From: Flavobacteriaceae bacterium NBU2973
GTDB lineage: Bacteria; Bacteroidota; Bacteroidia; Flavobacteriales; Flavobacteriaceae
Length of the DNA: 64,000 nucleotides
Assembly (NCBI GenBank): GCA_026162565.1
Contig: JAOEIQ010000013.1
Coordinates: 1-64,000 of the forward strand
Direction: 5' to 3'
In this document: positions 25,286 through 34,056 of the stretch, one piece after another
Layout: every line of letters starts with the position of its first letter
Numbering within the stretch: position 1 is the first letter of the stretch
Notes under the pieces: generated by a model
Seen by the model: the letters and a program-made list of their open reading frames with translations, nothing else
The model's database searches: none
Told to the model about the DNA's origin: nothing
Made by a program: the position numbers and the translations under genes

Positions 25286-26776
25286 TCAACTGTTTTTAAG
25301 CATTTTAGACCTATCAGAAAGCGTGTGCTTATTCAGAATTCTTTTACTCTCTTTCTTTACCAAAGGATTTTTTTTCATGTTCCATAGTATATCACTCGCT
25401 TTTTTTCTAGTTTCTTTTATATCTACTATTGGGTAAGGGTAGTCAACTCCTAATTTAAAATTATAAAACTGCTGTTCTAATTCTGTCATTAGATAGGGTT
25501 CATGAGCAAAATGCGTTTCTAAATTTGCTAATTCTGGAACCCATTTTTTTATGAAGATTGCTTCTGGGTCGTGTTCAATACCATTTTTTATTGGATTATA
25601 AATTCGGAGGTTATTTATACCAGTTTCTCCAGCTTGCATTTGTAGTTGTGGGAAATGAATACCTGGTTCGAAATCTAAAAACATTTGAGAGAGGTGTTTT
25701 GTTGCTTCTTGCCATGGTTGCCATAAAATGTGAGTAAAAAATGAAACAAGCATTGCACGCATTCTAAAGTTTAAATAACCAGTAGTATTTAAACAACGCA
25801 TACTAGCATCTACTAATGGAAAACCTGTATTACCAGTTTCCCATGCTATTTTGTAGTGTTTAGAGATACTTTTTTTTAGTTTATGATAGCCTTTATTAAC
25901 ACTGGAGTTTTCCATGATATGCTCCATTTCAAATTTTTGAATGAAATGAGCTTGCCAACGTAAACGTGATAAAAATGCACCAATGTGACGTTTATTGTTA
26001 TAATTGGTTTCTATAGATTTACCTTTTTGATAAATTTGCCTAACTGACACATTTCCCCATGAAATATAAGGTGACAATCTACTACAGCTGCTTCTAGATA
26101 ATTCAGGTTTAGAAATGTTAAACATATAATCTTTATGCCTTGTTTCAAAAAATGTATCAGCATATTTCCAAGCTGTAGTTGTGCCTCCTTTTTGAAAAGA
26201 TTTGGAATCTTCAGTTGTTAAGTCTTTTTTGGTAAATAGGTTTTCAATTACTTCGATTTCCTCAATAGAGAATAATTGATTAGCACTCGGATTACATTCA
26301 AATTGAGATTGACTCATGTAAGAGTTCCAGTTATCAAACCAGTGCTCTCTGTTTTTTATTCCTCTTTGTACTCCATTATTATCATTTTCAATCCAATCAA
26401 TTAAGTTGTTCTTGCAATATCTTGCAAAGGTTTTATCACGATCAAAAGTTACTTGTAATCCAGTTTCTTTATGTGAAAAAACAGATTTTACTTGGTAGAA
26501 GTTCTGTAATTGATTGAATACTCCAACTACTTCAGATTGTACTGTTAATACTCTAGAGTTATGTGACTCTAGTTTTTTGTTTATATCTACTAACGATTGT
26601 TTTATAAAATCCCAATGCCTTTTGCTGTAATGATTATCATTCAATAATAGAGGCTCAAAGGCATACATAATTAGCACACGATTATTAGATTTTAAGGCAT
26701 TAAAAATGGCTTCGTTGTCCTCGAGTCTTAAATCGCGTTTTAGCCAAACAACAGAAATGGGGATTTTTTGTATCAT
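25286..26776 (-). CDS. Divergent cryptochrome/photolyase family protein
   Basis: The protein has 496 residues. The N-terminus VVWLKRDLRLEDN and the FAD domain (SPYISWGNVSV, GNTGFPLVDASMR, NFRMRAMLVSF, LRIYNPIKNG) are clear. Where other members read N-x-G-x-W-x-W this one reads H374-FPQ-L378-Q-M380, so the FAD-proximal Asn is His and two Trp are Leu and Met. Classical Trp-triad electron transfer and CPD repair are therefore doubtful. It could be a light sensor or an alternative repair enzyme. It overlaps the upstream photolyase by 4 bp and ends the distal operon. Confidence 0.88.
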   Translation of the reverse strand: MIQKIPISVVWLKRDLRLEDNEAIFNALKSNNRVLIMYAFEPLLLNDNHYSKRHWDFIKQSLVDINKKLESHNSRVLTVQSEVVGVFNQLQNFYQVKSVFSHKETGLQVTFDRDKTFARYCKNNLIDWIENDNNGVQRGIKNREHWFDNWNSYMSQSQFECNPSANQLFSIEEIEVIENLFTKKDLTTEDSKSFQKGGTTTAWKYADTFFETRHKDYMFNISKPELSRSSCSRLSPYISWGNVSVRQIYQKGKSIETNYNNKRHIGAFLSRLRWQAHFIQKFEMEHIMENSSVNKGYHKLKKSISKHYKIAWETGNTGFPLVDASMRCLNTTGYLNFRMRAMLVSFFTHILWQPWQEATKHLSQMFLDFEPGIHFPQLQMQAGETGINNLRIYNPIKNGIEHDPEAIFIKKWVPELANLETHFAHEPYLMTELEQQFYNFKLGVDYPYPIVDIKETRKKASDILWNMKKNPLVKKESKRILNKHTLSDRSKMLKNS

Positions 26777-28248
26777 GAGTCTAATAATTTTAAAAACTTT
26801 GAAGCATTTTTAAAGTGAGCTTCTTGCTTGTTTTTATCCATTTTATCGAAGTTTCTAATTAACATTCCTAATCTAGGGTTACTCAAAAAGAAATCGCGAT
26901 GTTTATCCATAAATGTCCAAAAAAGGCCATCCCAAGTATCTTGCCAATCACCTTTTTTATAATCACTCATTTTCATAATGTAATTACTACTGCTTATATA
27001 AGGTTTGGTAGACATCATACCTCCATCTGCAAAAAGACTCATGCCATAAACATTAGGTACCATAACCCAATCGTAAGCATCAATAAAAAACTCCATAAAC
27101 CATTGGTATACGTCGTCTGGATCAAATTCGCATAGAACCATGAAATTGCCGAGAACCATTAAACGTTCTATGTGATGTAAATAACCTGTTTTTAGTACTT
27201 TTTTTATGGAGTCGTCAACAGGATCTATTCCAGTAGTACCATCATAAAAGGATTTTGGTATTTTACGCGAAAAGTTCCAAAAGTTTTTTGTTCGTTCTTC
27301 TGTACCTTTCACTTCGTACACACCTCTAATAAACTCTCTCCATCCTAATATTTGTCTTACAAACCCTTCAGTTGAGTTAATAGGTATGTTATTTTGTTGA
27401 GCAAATTCAATGGACTTATTAATAACATCCTCTGGATTTATAAGTCCAACGTTTATTAAAGGCGATAATAAACTATGATTTAAAATAGATTCGCTTTTTA
27501 CAATGGCATCTTCATACACTCCAAACTCATGAAATCTAAATTCTAAAAATTGATTAAACCAGTTTTCTGCTGTTTCATGATCTATCGGGTAATGTGAGTA
27601 GGAGGTAAGTTCTCCATAATTAGTATCAAAGTTTGTGTTTACATAGGTTTCAGCTTCTTGATGATAATTGGTAGTATCCGGAAACTGAATATTTGGAGGA
27701 GTTTTATGTTTAGGGTATTTTTTTCTGTTTTCAGAATCAAAAGTCCATTTACCACCTTGTGGTTCACCATTAAACATTAAAATTCCTCTCTGCTTTCTTT
27801 GTTGCTTATAAAAACTAGTTTGAAAAAATTTCTTTTTTGTTGATTTAAAAAATGTACTTAAATCGTCTCTGGAGTTAATAAATAAAGGGCTTTCAATCCA
27901 ATTTATTTTAATACTGGTTGAAACTGATTTTATATGTTTTTCGAGCCAGTTATCTGTAGGATCTATTATATGAATTGTACTAAATGATTCTGAAATTAAT
28001 TTTGGAATTAATTGTCTAATATCACTTAATGGGTTAATAGCTTCAATGTATACAACTGATTTTCCTAAACTAATTAAATACGCTTCATAACGTTTCATAG
28101 TAGCACGATGAAAAGCAATTTTTTGTTTGTGAAATTTATATTGATTGAAGAATAAATATTCTTCAACCATATAGATAGTTTTAACTCGAGTTAACGAAGT
28201 ATGTTTTTTAAACAGCTGATGCGGAAATAAGAGTAGTGCTTCTTTCAT
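26773..28248 (-). CDS. (6-4)-photolyase-like FeS-BCP family protein without Fe-S cysteines
   Basis: The protein has 491 residues. It matches the FeS-BCP/PhrB class by FPHQLF at the N-terminus, NTGYLHHIERLM (the essential His pair at 358-359), ILGWREFIRGVYE, DWVMVPNVYGM and the late block MSTKPYISSSNYI-MKMSDY. In the class the block after MSDY holds Cys residues of the 4Fe-4S cluster. Here it is KKGDWQDTWDGLFW. Only one Cys (C373) exists in the whole protein, so a four-Cys cluster cannot form. Repair of (6-4) photoproducts is possible but unproven. It is in the light operon, directly after cry-DASH. Confidence 0.9.
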   Translation of the reverse strand: MKEALLLFPHQLFKKHTSLTRVKTIYMVEEYLFFNQYKFHKQKIAFHRATMKRYEAYLISLGKSVVYIEAINPLSDIRQLIPKLISESFSTIHIIDPTDNWLEKHIKSVSTSIKINWIESPLFINSRDDLSTFFKSTKKKFFQTSFYKQQRKQRGILMFNGEPQGGKWTFDSENRKKYPKHKTPPNIQFPDTTNYHQEAETYVNTNFDTNYGELTSYSHYPIDHETAENWFNQFLEFRFHEFGVYEDAIVKSESILNHSLLSPLINVGLINPEDVINKSIEFAQQNNIPINSTEGFVRQILGWREFIRGVYEVKGTEERTKNFWNFSRKIPKSFYDGTTGIDPVDDSIKKVLKTGYLHHIERLMVLGNFMVLCEFDPDDVYQWFMEFFIDAYDWVMVPNVYGMSLFADGGMMSTKPYISSSNYIMKMSDYKKGDWQDTWDGLFWTFMDKHRDFFLSNPRLGMLIRNFDKMDKNKQEAHFKNASKFLKLLDS

Positions 28249-29556
28249 TTAAAATAGTGTAGGTTGTAACCAAGTATTTTGAAATTTACCATTTGCATCA
28301 TAGCGTTCAGCTTGAAGTTTTACATTAAATTTTCTATCTCTAGGATCGTTACCAACTCCAGCAACATACATCCAATTGCCATAATTGCTATGTACATCAT
28401 AGTCAATGAGTAAGCTCTCAAAGTAGGCAGCTCCTATTCGCCAGTCTAACTCCAATTCTTTAGCAAAATATGATGCCACGTTTTGTCGCCCGCGATTACT
28501 CATCCAGCCAGTATGTTTTAGTTCTAGCATATTGGCATTTACAAACGGTTCTGATGTCTCTCCATCTATCCATTTTTGAATAGCTTTAGGATTGCTACTC
28601 CAAGAATAGTTTTTGTCTAAAATGCCTCCAATTTTAAACAGTTTACTTCCATATTTGAGAGAAATATATTTAAAATAATCTCTCCAAATAAGCTCGAAAA
28701 TGAGCCAATAAGTAGACTCATTTTTATAATTGTGTTTTTCAAACTCTTTAACTTTCCAATAGATAGTTCTTGCAGAAATACTACCATTTGCAAGCCATGA
28801 GGAAAATTTAGAACTATAATCTGTACCAATTAATCCATTTCTAGTTTTTTTGTAAAACCCTAGTTTTTTTGTTTCAAAAAAATAATTGTTTAAACGTTTT
28901 AAGGCTTCTGTTTCGCCTCCTTTAAATGGAAAAGCTGAATTTGAATGTACAGTAAAGTCTTTAAAACCTAAATCTGAAAGCGTTGGTATTACAGTTGAAT
29001 TATTTACAAGGTTATTTTTTGGTTTGGGAATTATTTTATTGACTTCTCTAATAGTGGCATACTTTTCAAGCTTTTTTCTGAAAGCTGTAAATACTTGAGG
29101 TATTGAGTTTATCTGAATAGGAATATCTTCTGGATGGTATAAAAACTGGTCGTAACTTTCATTAATTTTTACTTCAGGACTAATTTTATCTTTTACCGAA
29201 TTAATGACGATTAATTCCTCTTGAGTCCATTCTTTTTGACAGTATAGATTACTGATTTTATAAGTCTCAATGAGGTCAGTAATTTTTACTTCAGGAGTAG
29301 TTTGATAAACAAGTAAAGAGATATTTAGTTGTTGTAATGTGTGTTTTAAATCAGATAGCGTTTCTAGTAGAAATTTAGTCCGAAACTTACCAGTTTTTAT
29401 AAAACCATAGTCATCTTTTTTGGATTGCCTAGGATCTAGAAAATATACAGCAATTACCTTTTCATGATTTTTACAAGCATTAGATAAACTCATATTATCG
29501 TTTACTCTTAAATCATTTTTGAACCAAACTAAACCTGTTGTTTTTTTGTTCTGCAT
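28249..29556 (-). CDS. cryD: Cryptochrome DASH
   Basis: The protein has 435 residues. The N-terminus has the typical LVWFKNDLRVNDN, and the C-terminus carries the DASH signature GNWMYVAGVGNDPRDRKFN followed by KLQAERYD. SNYGNWMY keeps the FAD-proximal Asn and first Trp. DASH proteins repair CPDs in single-stranded DNA and RNA and bind methenyl-THF as antenna. It overlaps the DUF2256 gene by 28 bp and abuts the (6-4)-like gene. Confidence 0.95.
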   Translation of the reverse strand: MQNKKTTGLVWFKNDLRVNDNMSLSNACKNHEKVIAVYFLDPRQSKKDDYGFIKTGKFRTKFLLETLSDLKHTLQQLNISLLVYQTTPEVKITDLIETYKISNLYCQKEWTQEELIVINSVKDKISPEVKINESYDQFLYHPEDIPIQINSIPQVFTAFRKKLEKYATIREVNKIIPKPKNNLVNNSTVIPTLSDLGFKDFTVHSNSAFPFKGGETEALKRLNNYFFETKKLGFYKKTRNGLIGTDYSSKFSSWLANGSISARTIYWKVKEFEKHNYKNESTYWLIFELIWRDYFKYISLKYGSKLFKIGGILDKNYSWSSNPKAIQKWIDGETSEPFVNANMLELKHTGWMSNRGRQNVASYFAKELELDWRIGAAYFESLLIDYDVHSNYGNWMYVAGVGNDPRDRKFNVKLQAERYDANGKFQNTWLQPTLF

Positions 29557-29675
29557 TTTTTACTGCAATAAATTACTGTATTCCAATTTTTTTCCCACTT
29601 TTTTCGCCAACTAAAAGGTCTATTACAAACAGGACATATCTTTGATGGTAAATGTTCCTTTTTTATTCTTTTCAT
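29529..29675 (-). CDS. DUF2256 small zinc-ribbon protein
   Basis: The protein has 48 residues: MKRIKKEHLPSKICPVC, then NRPFSWRKKWEKNW, YCSKKCRTKK and a stop. The CPVC and C-x3-C pairs form a four-Cys zinc site. DUF2256 genes commonly sit beside photolyase or cryptochrome genes and their role is unknown. It starts one base after the end of the SDR-DUF2867 gene and overlaps the start of cry-DASH by 28 bp in another frame, so it is a nested member of the operon. Confidence 0.88.
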   Translation of the reverse strand: MKRIKKEHLPSKICPVCNRPFSWRKKWEKNWNTVIYCSKKCRTKKQQV

Positions 29676-31103
29676 TTAAGTAGCAGGTTTCTCAACTAAC
29701 GCTTTAATCATGCCTTTAAAAATAAAACCGTGAAACGGTAGTACACTATACCAATACAGTCGTCCCCAAACTCCTTTGGGTCTAAAAACGGCTCTTTGAT
29801 ATAATTTATCTTTAGCAATTTTAAATTCTAACCATGCTTCACCTGGAAGTTTCATTTCTGCGAATAAGAGTAAGCGTTTTTCTTTTTTATCAGCATATAA
29901 AACTCTCCAAAAATCTAATGGATCTCCTGCTTCTAAATAGTCATCGTGAGTTCTTCCTCGACGTAACCCAACTCCACCAACTAATTTATCTAAATAACCT
30001 CGTAACTTCCACAGCCAATTAAAACGATACCAACCGGTTTTACCACCAATTTTCCATATTCTGTCTAACGTATAATTTTCATCAGTCAATGGCATAGATT
30101 GCACATCTTTAAAACAACCATAGTGAGGTAATTCAATATGCTTTGATAGTTGATCTTGGAATACACCACTACTCATGGCATCTTTCCAACTACTGATTAC
30201 AGAATTTAGTTGAATTTTTTGAAACGCAAGCGATACAGCTTCGTTATAAGACAAAGGCTTTAATTTTACAATCTCATTAATGTTACTAGGTTTACCAATA
30301 ACTTCAACCTTCATACTATCTACCAGTGATTGAGCTAGATTAAACGAAGTAGATGTCACAAAATATAGCCAATAACTCGATAATTTAGGAGTCAGCACAG
30401 GAAGCGTATATATATAGCGTTTTAATCCTCGAACTTCTGCAAACTGCAGTAACATTTGTTTGTAAGTGAGCACTTCAGGACCAAAAATATCATATGAATT
30501 ATTGTAAGTTTCCCTATTGTTCAAAACACCTATTAAGTAGGTTAAGACATCTCTTATGGCTATAGGTTGAGATTTAGTGTTAAGCCAACGTGGAGTAATC
30601 ATTATTGGTAACTTCTCAACAATATCTCTTATAATTTCAAAAGATGCACTGCCACTACCAACTATTATTCCAGCTCTTAAAGTTGTTAGATGGTAATTGT
30701 TAGATTGTAGCATTTTTTCTACCTCTAATCTAGATTGTAAATGTTTTGACAATGAGCTACTGTTTACAATACCACTTAAATAGATTACTTGTTTACAATT
30801 TGTTTTATTAATTAGTAGTCTGAAATTTTGCGCACAGGTGATTTCCATAGTTTTAAAATCTTGTGCATTTTGAGACATCGAGTGTATTAAGTAATAACTG
30901 GCATCTATATCTTTAGTAAATGTAATATCATCAGGTTCTAAAAAGTCTACTTTTATAAACGATACGTTAGGATGGTTTTCTATTTCGTCTGGAATTCGTT
31001 TTAAGTCTCTAACACAACAAACAAGATGATGTCCTTCTTGTAGAAGTCCTAGTGCTAAACGTTTAGCTATATATCCTGTTGTACCAGTTAGTAATATTTT
31101 CAC
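29676..31103 (-). CDS. SDR-family NAD-epimerase-like protein with C-terminal DUF2867
   Basis: The protein has 475 residues and starts with GTG (MKILLTGTTGYIAKRL). The first 300 residues are an atypical extended SDR with the Rossmann GTTGYIAKR, YLIHSMS and LRAGIIVGSGSAS. The last 150 form DUF2867 (DDYLEAGDPLDFWRVLYAD, LLLFAEMKLPGEAWLEF, WGRLYWYSVLPFHGFIF), a START-like domain. The family is common next to photolyases in light-stress clusters; substrate unknown. It abuts the DUF2256 gene. Confidence 0.9.
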   Translation of the reverse strand: MKILLTGTTGYIAKRLALGLLQEGHHLVCCVRDLKRIPDEIENHPNVSFIKVDFLEPDDITFTKDIDASYYLIHSMSQNAQDFKTMEITCAQNFRLLINKTNCKQVIYLSGIVNSSSLSKHLQSRLEVEKMLQSNNYHLTTLRAGIIVGSGSASFEIIRDIVEKLPIMITPRWLNTKSQPIAIRDVLTYLIGVLNNRETYNNSYDIFGPEVLTYKQMLLQFAEVRGLKRYIYTLPVLTPKLSSYWLYFVTSTSFNLAQSLVDSMKVEVIGKPSNINEIVKLKPLSYNEAVSLAFQKIQLNSVISSWKDAMSSGVFQDQLSKHIELPHYGCFKDVQSMPLTDENYTLDRIWKIGGKTGWYRFNWLWKLRGYLDKLVGGVGLRRGRTHDDYLEAGDPLDFWRVLYADKKEKRLLLFAEMKLPGEAWLEFKIAKDKLYQRAVFRPKGVWGRLYWYSVLPFHGFIFKGMIKALVEKPAT

Positions 31104-31109
31104 GATACT

Positions 31110-31742
31110 TTATTGAGTGAGATGAATTTCTTTAGGTCTCTGATAATCTAATCTTTTGTATAATTTAGGTGTTGTATAGGCATCTAATCCGTTTATTGCG
31201 GTCACTTTCCCTTTTGATAAGTTTATAAAGCCATCATCAGATAATATGTGTTCATCCACATGTAATGTTTCTATTTTGCCTATAATCAGAATTGTGTCAT
31301 TAGCTTTAATCTTGATTTCTTCTAAAAATTCCATTCCAATTTGTACTGGAGCGTTTTTTACGTAAGGTGCAAAAAAGTTGTTTTTATAAGTTTCTTCCAA
31401 GTTTGTGACATCGAATTCTGAAATTGTTTTATCATATTTAGCAGATGTATGATGAGCATCTTCAACACTATTTTCTGTAATGTGATTTATAGTATATTTC
31501 CCTGTGTCTTTAATGTTCTCGTAGGTGTTTCTAGGAACAGTAGTTGGACGCAATACAAAGCCTAAAAGTGGAGGATTAGAGCCTAAATGCGTAACAGAAC
31601 TAAAAACAGCAACGTTTGTAATTCCTTTATCAGATTTTGTAGCAATTAGATTGGCAGATTTAAATCCAGAACAACTATTTATTAAATTGATTCTGTAGAG
31701 GTAATCCATATCTTTTATTTCTGAATTGCTAAATATTTTCAT
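31110..31742 (-). CDS. Flavin reductase-like FMN-binding protein
   Basis: The protein has 210 residues with the flavin-reductase-like split barrel: GFKSANLIATKSDKGITNVAVFSSVTHLGSNPPLLGFVLR, then NTYENIKDTGKYTINHI and the AKYDK segment. The family binds FMN. In this operon it could supply reduced flavin or act on a flavin-linked pigment. It lies 5 bp after the AarF gene and 6 bp before the SDR gene. Confidence 0.9.
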   Translation of the reverse strand: MKIFSNSEIKDMDYLYRINLINSCSGFKSANLIATKSDKGITNVAVFSSVTHLGSNPPLLGFVLRPTTVPRNTYENIKDTGKYTINHITENSVEDAHHTSAKYDKTISEFDVTNLEETYKNNFFAPYVKNAPVQIGMEFLEEIKIKANDTILIIGKIETLHVDEHILSDDGFINLSKGKVTAINGLDAYTTPKLYKRLDYQRPKEIHLTQ

Positions 31743-31747
31743 GTTAC

Positions 31748-33058
31748 TTAAAGTGTCTTAAAATTATTGATTTTTACATTTTTGGCTTTTAAATCGAACA
31801 TTAGGTTATACAGACCAAAGAAGGTTCTATTAATGTAAATAAAATGTTTAGAGCCTCTGTTACCATTCATTTTACGGAGTTCTGAACTCTTACTGTATTT
31901 CTCACCTAGTTCAGAAATTTTATTGAAAAACTTTTGATCGGAAAAATTAAACGTATCTGAATGAAATGGTTGGGTAAATAAGCTTAACATTTCGTGAAAA
32001 AGATTGGTAAAAAACTCAAGTTCTTCTTGTGAATCATCTTTACGAAGAATCTCTAATTCATACATTTTTTCTAGAAATAAATCTTGATTATCAATAGTTT
32101 CTTTTTTTGAAAGCTCAAAATAAGGCACATAAAAATCGTCAGGTATGGTCTTAATACATCCAAAATCTAATGCAATAAGCTGACCGTTTTCTGAAACTAA
32201 AAAATTTCCAGGATGTGGGTCTGCATGTACTTTACGTAATTGATGTATTTGGAACATATAAAAATCCCACAATGCTTGACCAAGTTTATTTGATAGTTCT
32301 TGATTGTTATTGTAGGCTACAAATTCTGAAAGATGATCACCTTCCATCCAATCCATAGTGATGATTCGTTCAGAAGATAACTCTTCATAATAGCTCGGAA
32401 ATTGCATATTGGGTATAATCTTGCATGCTTCAACAATTTCTTTACTTTGTTTAATTTCTAATAGGTAATTTGTTTCTTCAATAAGCTTATCCTCAACCTC
32501 TTTAAAGTACTTATCTGAATCCTTTCCTTTTATATTGAACATTTTTATGGCTATAGGTTTTACCATAGCTAAATCTGAAGCAATACTATCTGCAACACCT
32601 GGATATTGAATTTTTACAGCTAAATTTTTTCCATTTTTTGTCGCTTTATGAACTTGCCCAATACTTGCAGCATTTACCGAAACCGGATTAAAACTATCAT
32701 ATAATTCGTTAGGTTGCTTACCAAAATATTTTTTAAATGTTTTAATAACCAGAGGAGGTGACAAAGGTGGTACAGAAAATTGAGCTAGTGAAAACTTTTC
32801 AACATAGGCTTTAGGTAAAATACTTTTTTCCATACTCAACATTTGAGCAACTTTAAGAGCACTCCCTTTAAGTTGTTTTAAGCTATCATAAATATCATCA
32901 GCATTGTTTTTATCAAGTCGGTTTTTCGCTTCCTCTTCTGAGTTTACAAGTTTATCGCCATAATATTTTAAATAATTCACACCAACTTTTGCTCCAGTAC
33001 CAATTAATTTGGAGGCTCGTTGTATTTTAGAAGTAGGTATTTTATCTATAGATTTCAT
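31748..33058 (-). CDS. AarF/UbiB family atypical kinase
   Basis: The protein has 436 residues. UbiB/ADCK signatures are the KxGQ-like segment KGSALKVAQMLSMEKSILP, SIGQVHKA, LAVKIQYPGV (ATP Lys), HADPHPGNFLV and ALDFGCIK. These are atypical kinases or ATPases involved in isoprenoid quinone metabolism or lipid handling. It shares a 4-bp overlap with the TetR-like gene and is in the light operon. Confidence 0.95.
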   Translation of the reverse strand: MKSIDKIPTSKIQRASKLIGTGAKVGVNYLKYYGDKLVNSEEEAKNRLDKNNADDIYDSLKQLKGSALKVAQMLSMEKSILPKAYVEKFSLAQFSVPPLSPPLVIKTFKKYFGKQPNELYDSFNPVSVNAASIGQVHKATKNGKNLAVKIQYPGVADSIASDLAMVKPIAIKMFNIKGKDSDKYFKEVEDKLIEETNYLLEIKQSKEIVEACKIIPNMQFPSYYEELSSERIITMDWMEGDHLSEFVAYNNNQELSNKLGQALWDFYMFQIHQLRKVHADPHPGNFLVSENGQLIALDFGCIKTIPDDFYVPYFELSKKETIDNQDLFLEKMYELEILRKDDSQEELEFFTNLFHEMLSLFTQPFHSDTFNFSDQKFFNKISELGEKYSKSSELRKMNGNRGSKHFIYINRTFFGLYNLMFDLKAKNVKINNFKTL

Positions 33059-33708
33059 GATTTGTTATTTAGTTTTTCTTTGAAAAGGAATTTACCAAGA
33101 TCGATAACACTTTTTAGGGCTTTTACATCTATCAAATCAAAACTTGCGTTGACAGATTTTTCGATTAATATGTCAGTTTTTTCAAAATCATTAGAGTCAT
33201 CATCTAACCAAAATTTCATGGTTAATAACAGTTGAAACCAAGAGGACTCCTCTAAAATTTTAGTTTGAGCGTTTTCTAGTGAATCTTGTTTTAAATCAAA
33301 CGATATAATATCTAAACTAGAGATGTAATTTGTAAAACTAGTTTTAAGTAATGATAGAGTTTTTAATCGTTTAAAATCATTGCTTTTAAGGCTCATGGAT
33401 ATCTTTACATAGTCTCTGTTGGCATTTAAATTTTCAAAAAAGGTATAGTAAAAACTCAATAGTTTATCCTTATTACTGAAGCTTTGATATTCAGGGCTAT
33501 TTATTAATGCTTTTAATGTGTTTTCAAAAAATAAATTGAAGATATATTGTTCAAGATCATTAAAATCCTCAAAATCTGTGTAGAAATCTCTTTTATTTAT
33601 TTTAAACTCATTAATAAAACTAGCGACAGAATCAGGTTTCTTATTATTTTTAATGAGAAATTCCATGAAATGGGTAATAATCTCTAATGTGTTTTTTTGT
33701 GTCTTCAT
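33055..33708 (-). CDS. TetR-like protein, first gene of the distal light operon
   Basis: The protein has 217 residues and is all-helical. The N-terminal 60 residues (KKPDSVASFINEFKINKRDFYTDFEDFNDLEQYIFNLFFE) resemble a diverged TetR helix-turn-helix, with the FYTDF wing. The C-terminal 150 residues look like a TetR ligand domain. The DNA-binding half is weak, so a regulatory role is only probable. It overlaps aarF by 4 bp. Its promoter carries the inverted repeat of 33730-33757; it is the only regulator-like gene in the island. Confidence 0.75.
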   Translation of the reverse strand: MKTQKNTLEIITHFMEFLIKNNKKPDSVASFINEFKINKRDFYTDFEDFNDLEQYIFNLFFENTLKALINSPEYQSFSNKDKLLSFYYTFFENLNANRDYVKISMSLKSNDFKRLKTLSLLKTSFTNYISSLDIISFDLKQDSLENAQTKILEESSWFQLLLTMKFWLDDDSNDFEKTDILIEKSVNASFDLIDVKALKSVIDLGKFLFKEKLNNKS

Positions 33709-33716
33709 CTGTATTG

Positions 33717-33757
33717 TAAAAATAGCATTGTTTAACTTTTTTTAAAAATATTTAAAC
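33717..33757 (-). promoter_or_regulatory. Promoter and inverted-repeat operator of the distal light operon
   Basis: GTTTAAC (33730-33736) and TTTAAAC (33751-33757) are separated by 14 bp, exactly as at 25203-25230. The minus-strand -7 like box TATTTTTA (33724-33717) follows 5 bp later. The element begins 22 bp before the start codon, against 19 bp at the other operon. Confidence 0.6.
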
Positions 33758-33773
33758 ATAAAAAATTGTTAAC

Positions 33774-33799
33774 TAAAAAAGAGCCATTATAGGCTCTTT
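33774..33799 (-). terminator. Terminator of the 33829-34056 gene
   Basis: On the minus strand the stem AAAGAGCC/GGCTCTTT with loop TATAAT is followed by a T run. It separates the upstream small gene from the light operon, so the two are distinct transcripts. Confidence 0.8.
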
Positions 33800-33828
33800 A
33801 AAGTTTTATTATTTGATTTTCTAACATG

Positions 33829-34056
33829 TTACTGTTCTACTAGAGGTCTACCTTTAAGGCGTTTTTCAACTTTTTGCTTAATGATAGTTAAGCGTTTCAT
33901 AATATCCATAATTTCAGGATCCTTATTTTGTTTATAGATTTCGTTAAGGCCAAGAATAATCTCTTTGGCTTCTCTTGTGATTCTTACACGATCGCTTGTA
34001 GATAAAGATCTTCTTTCAGTATTTTCAAAATCTAAAGCTCTTTGTATCATATCCAT
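33829..34056 (-). CDS. Small conserved protein, paralogue of 23495-23725
   Basis: The protein has 75 residues, helical and basic. It shares DRVRITREAKEIILGLNEIY and MDIMKRLTIIKQKVEKRLKG with the 76-residue protein at 23495-23725. The function is unknown. It has its own promoter far upstream (34228-34256) and its own terminator (33774-33799). Confidence 0.8.
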   Translation of the reverse strand: MDMIQRALDFENTERRSLSTSDRVRITREAKEIILGLNEIYKQNKDPEIMDIMKRLTIIKQKVEKRLKGRPLVEQ

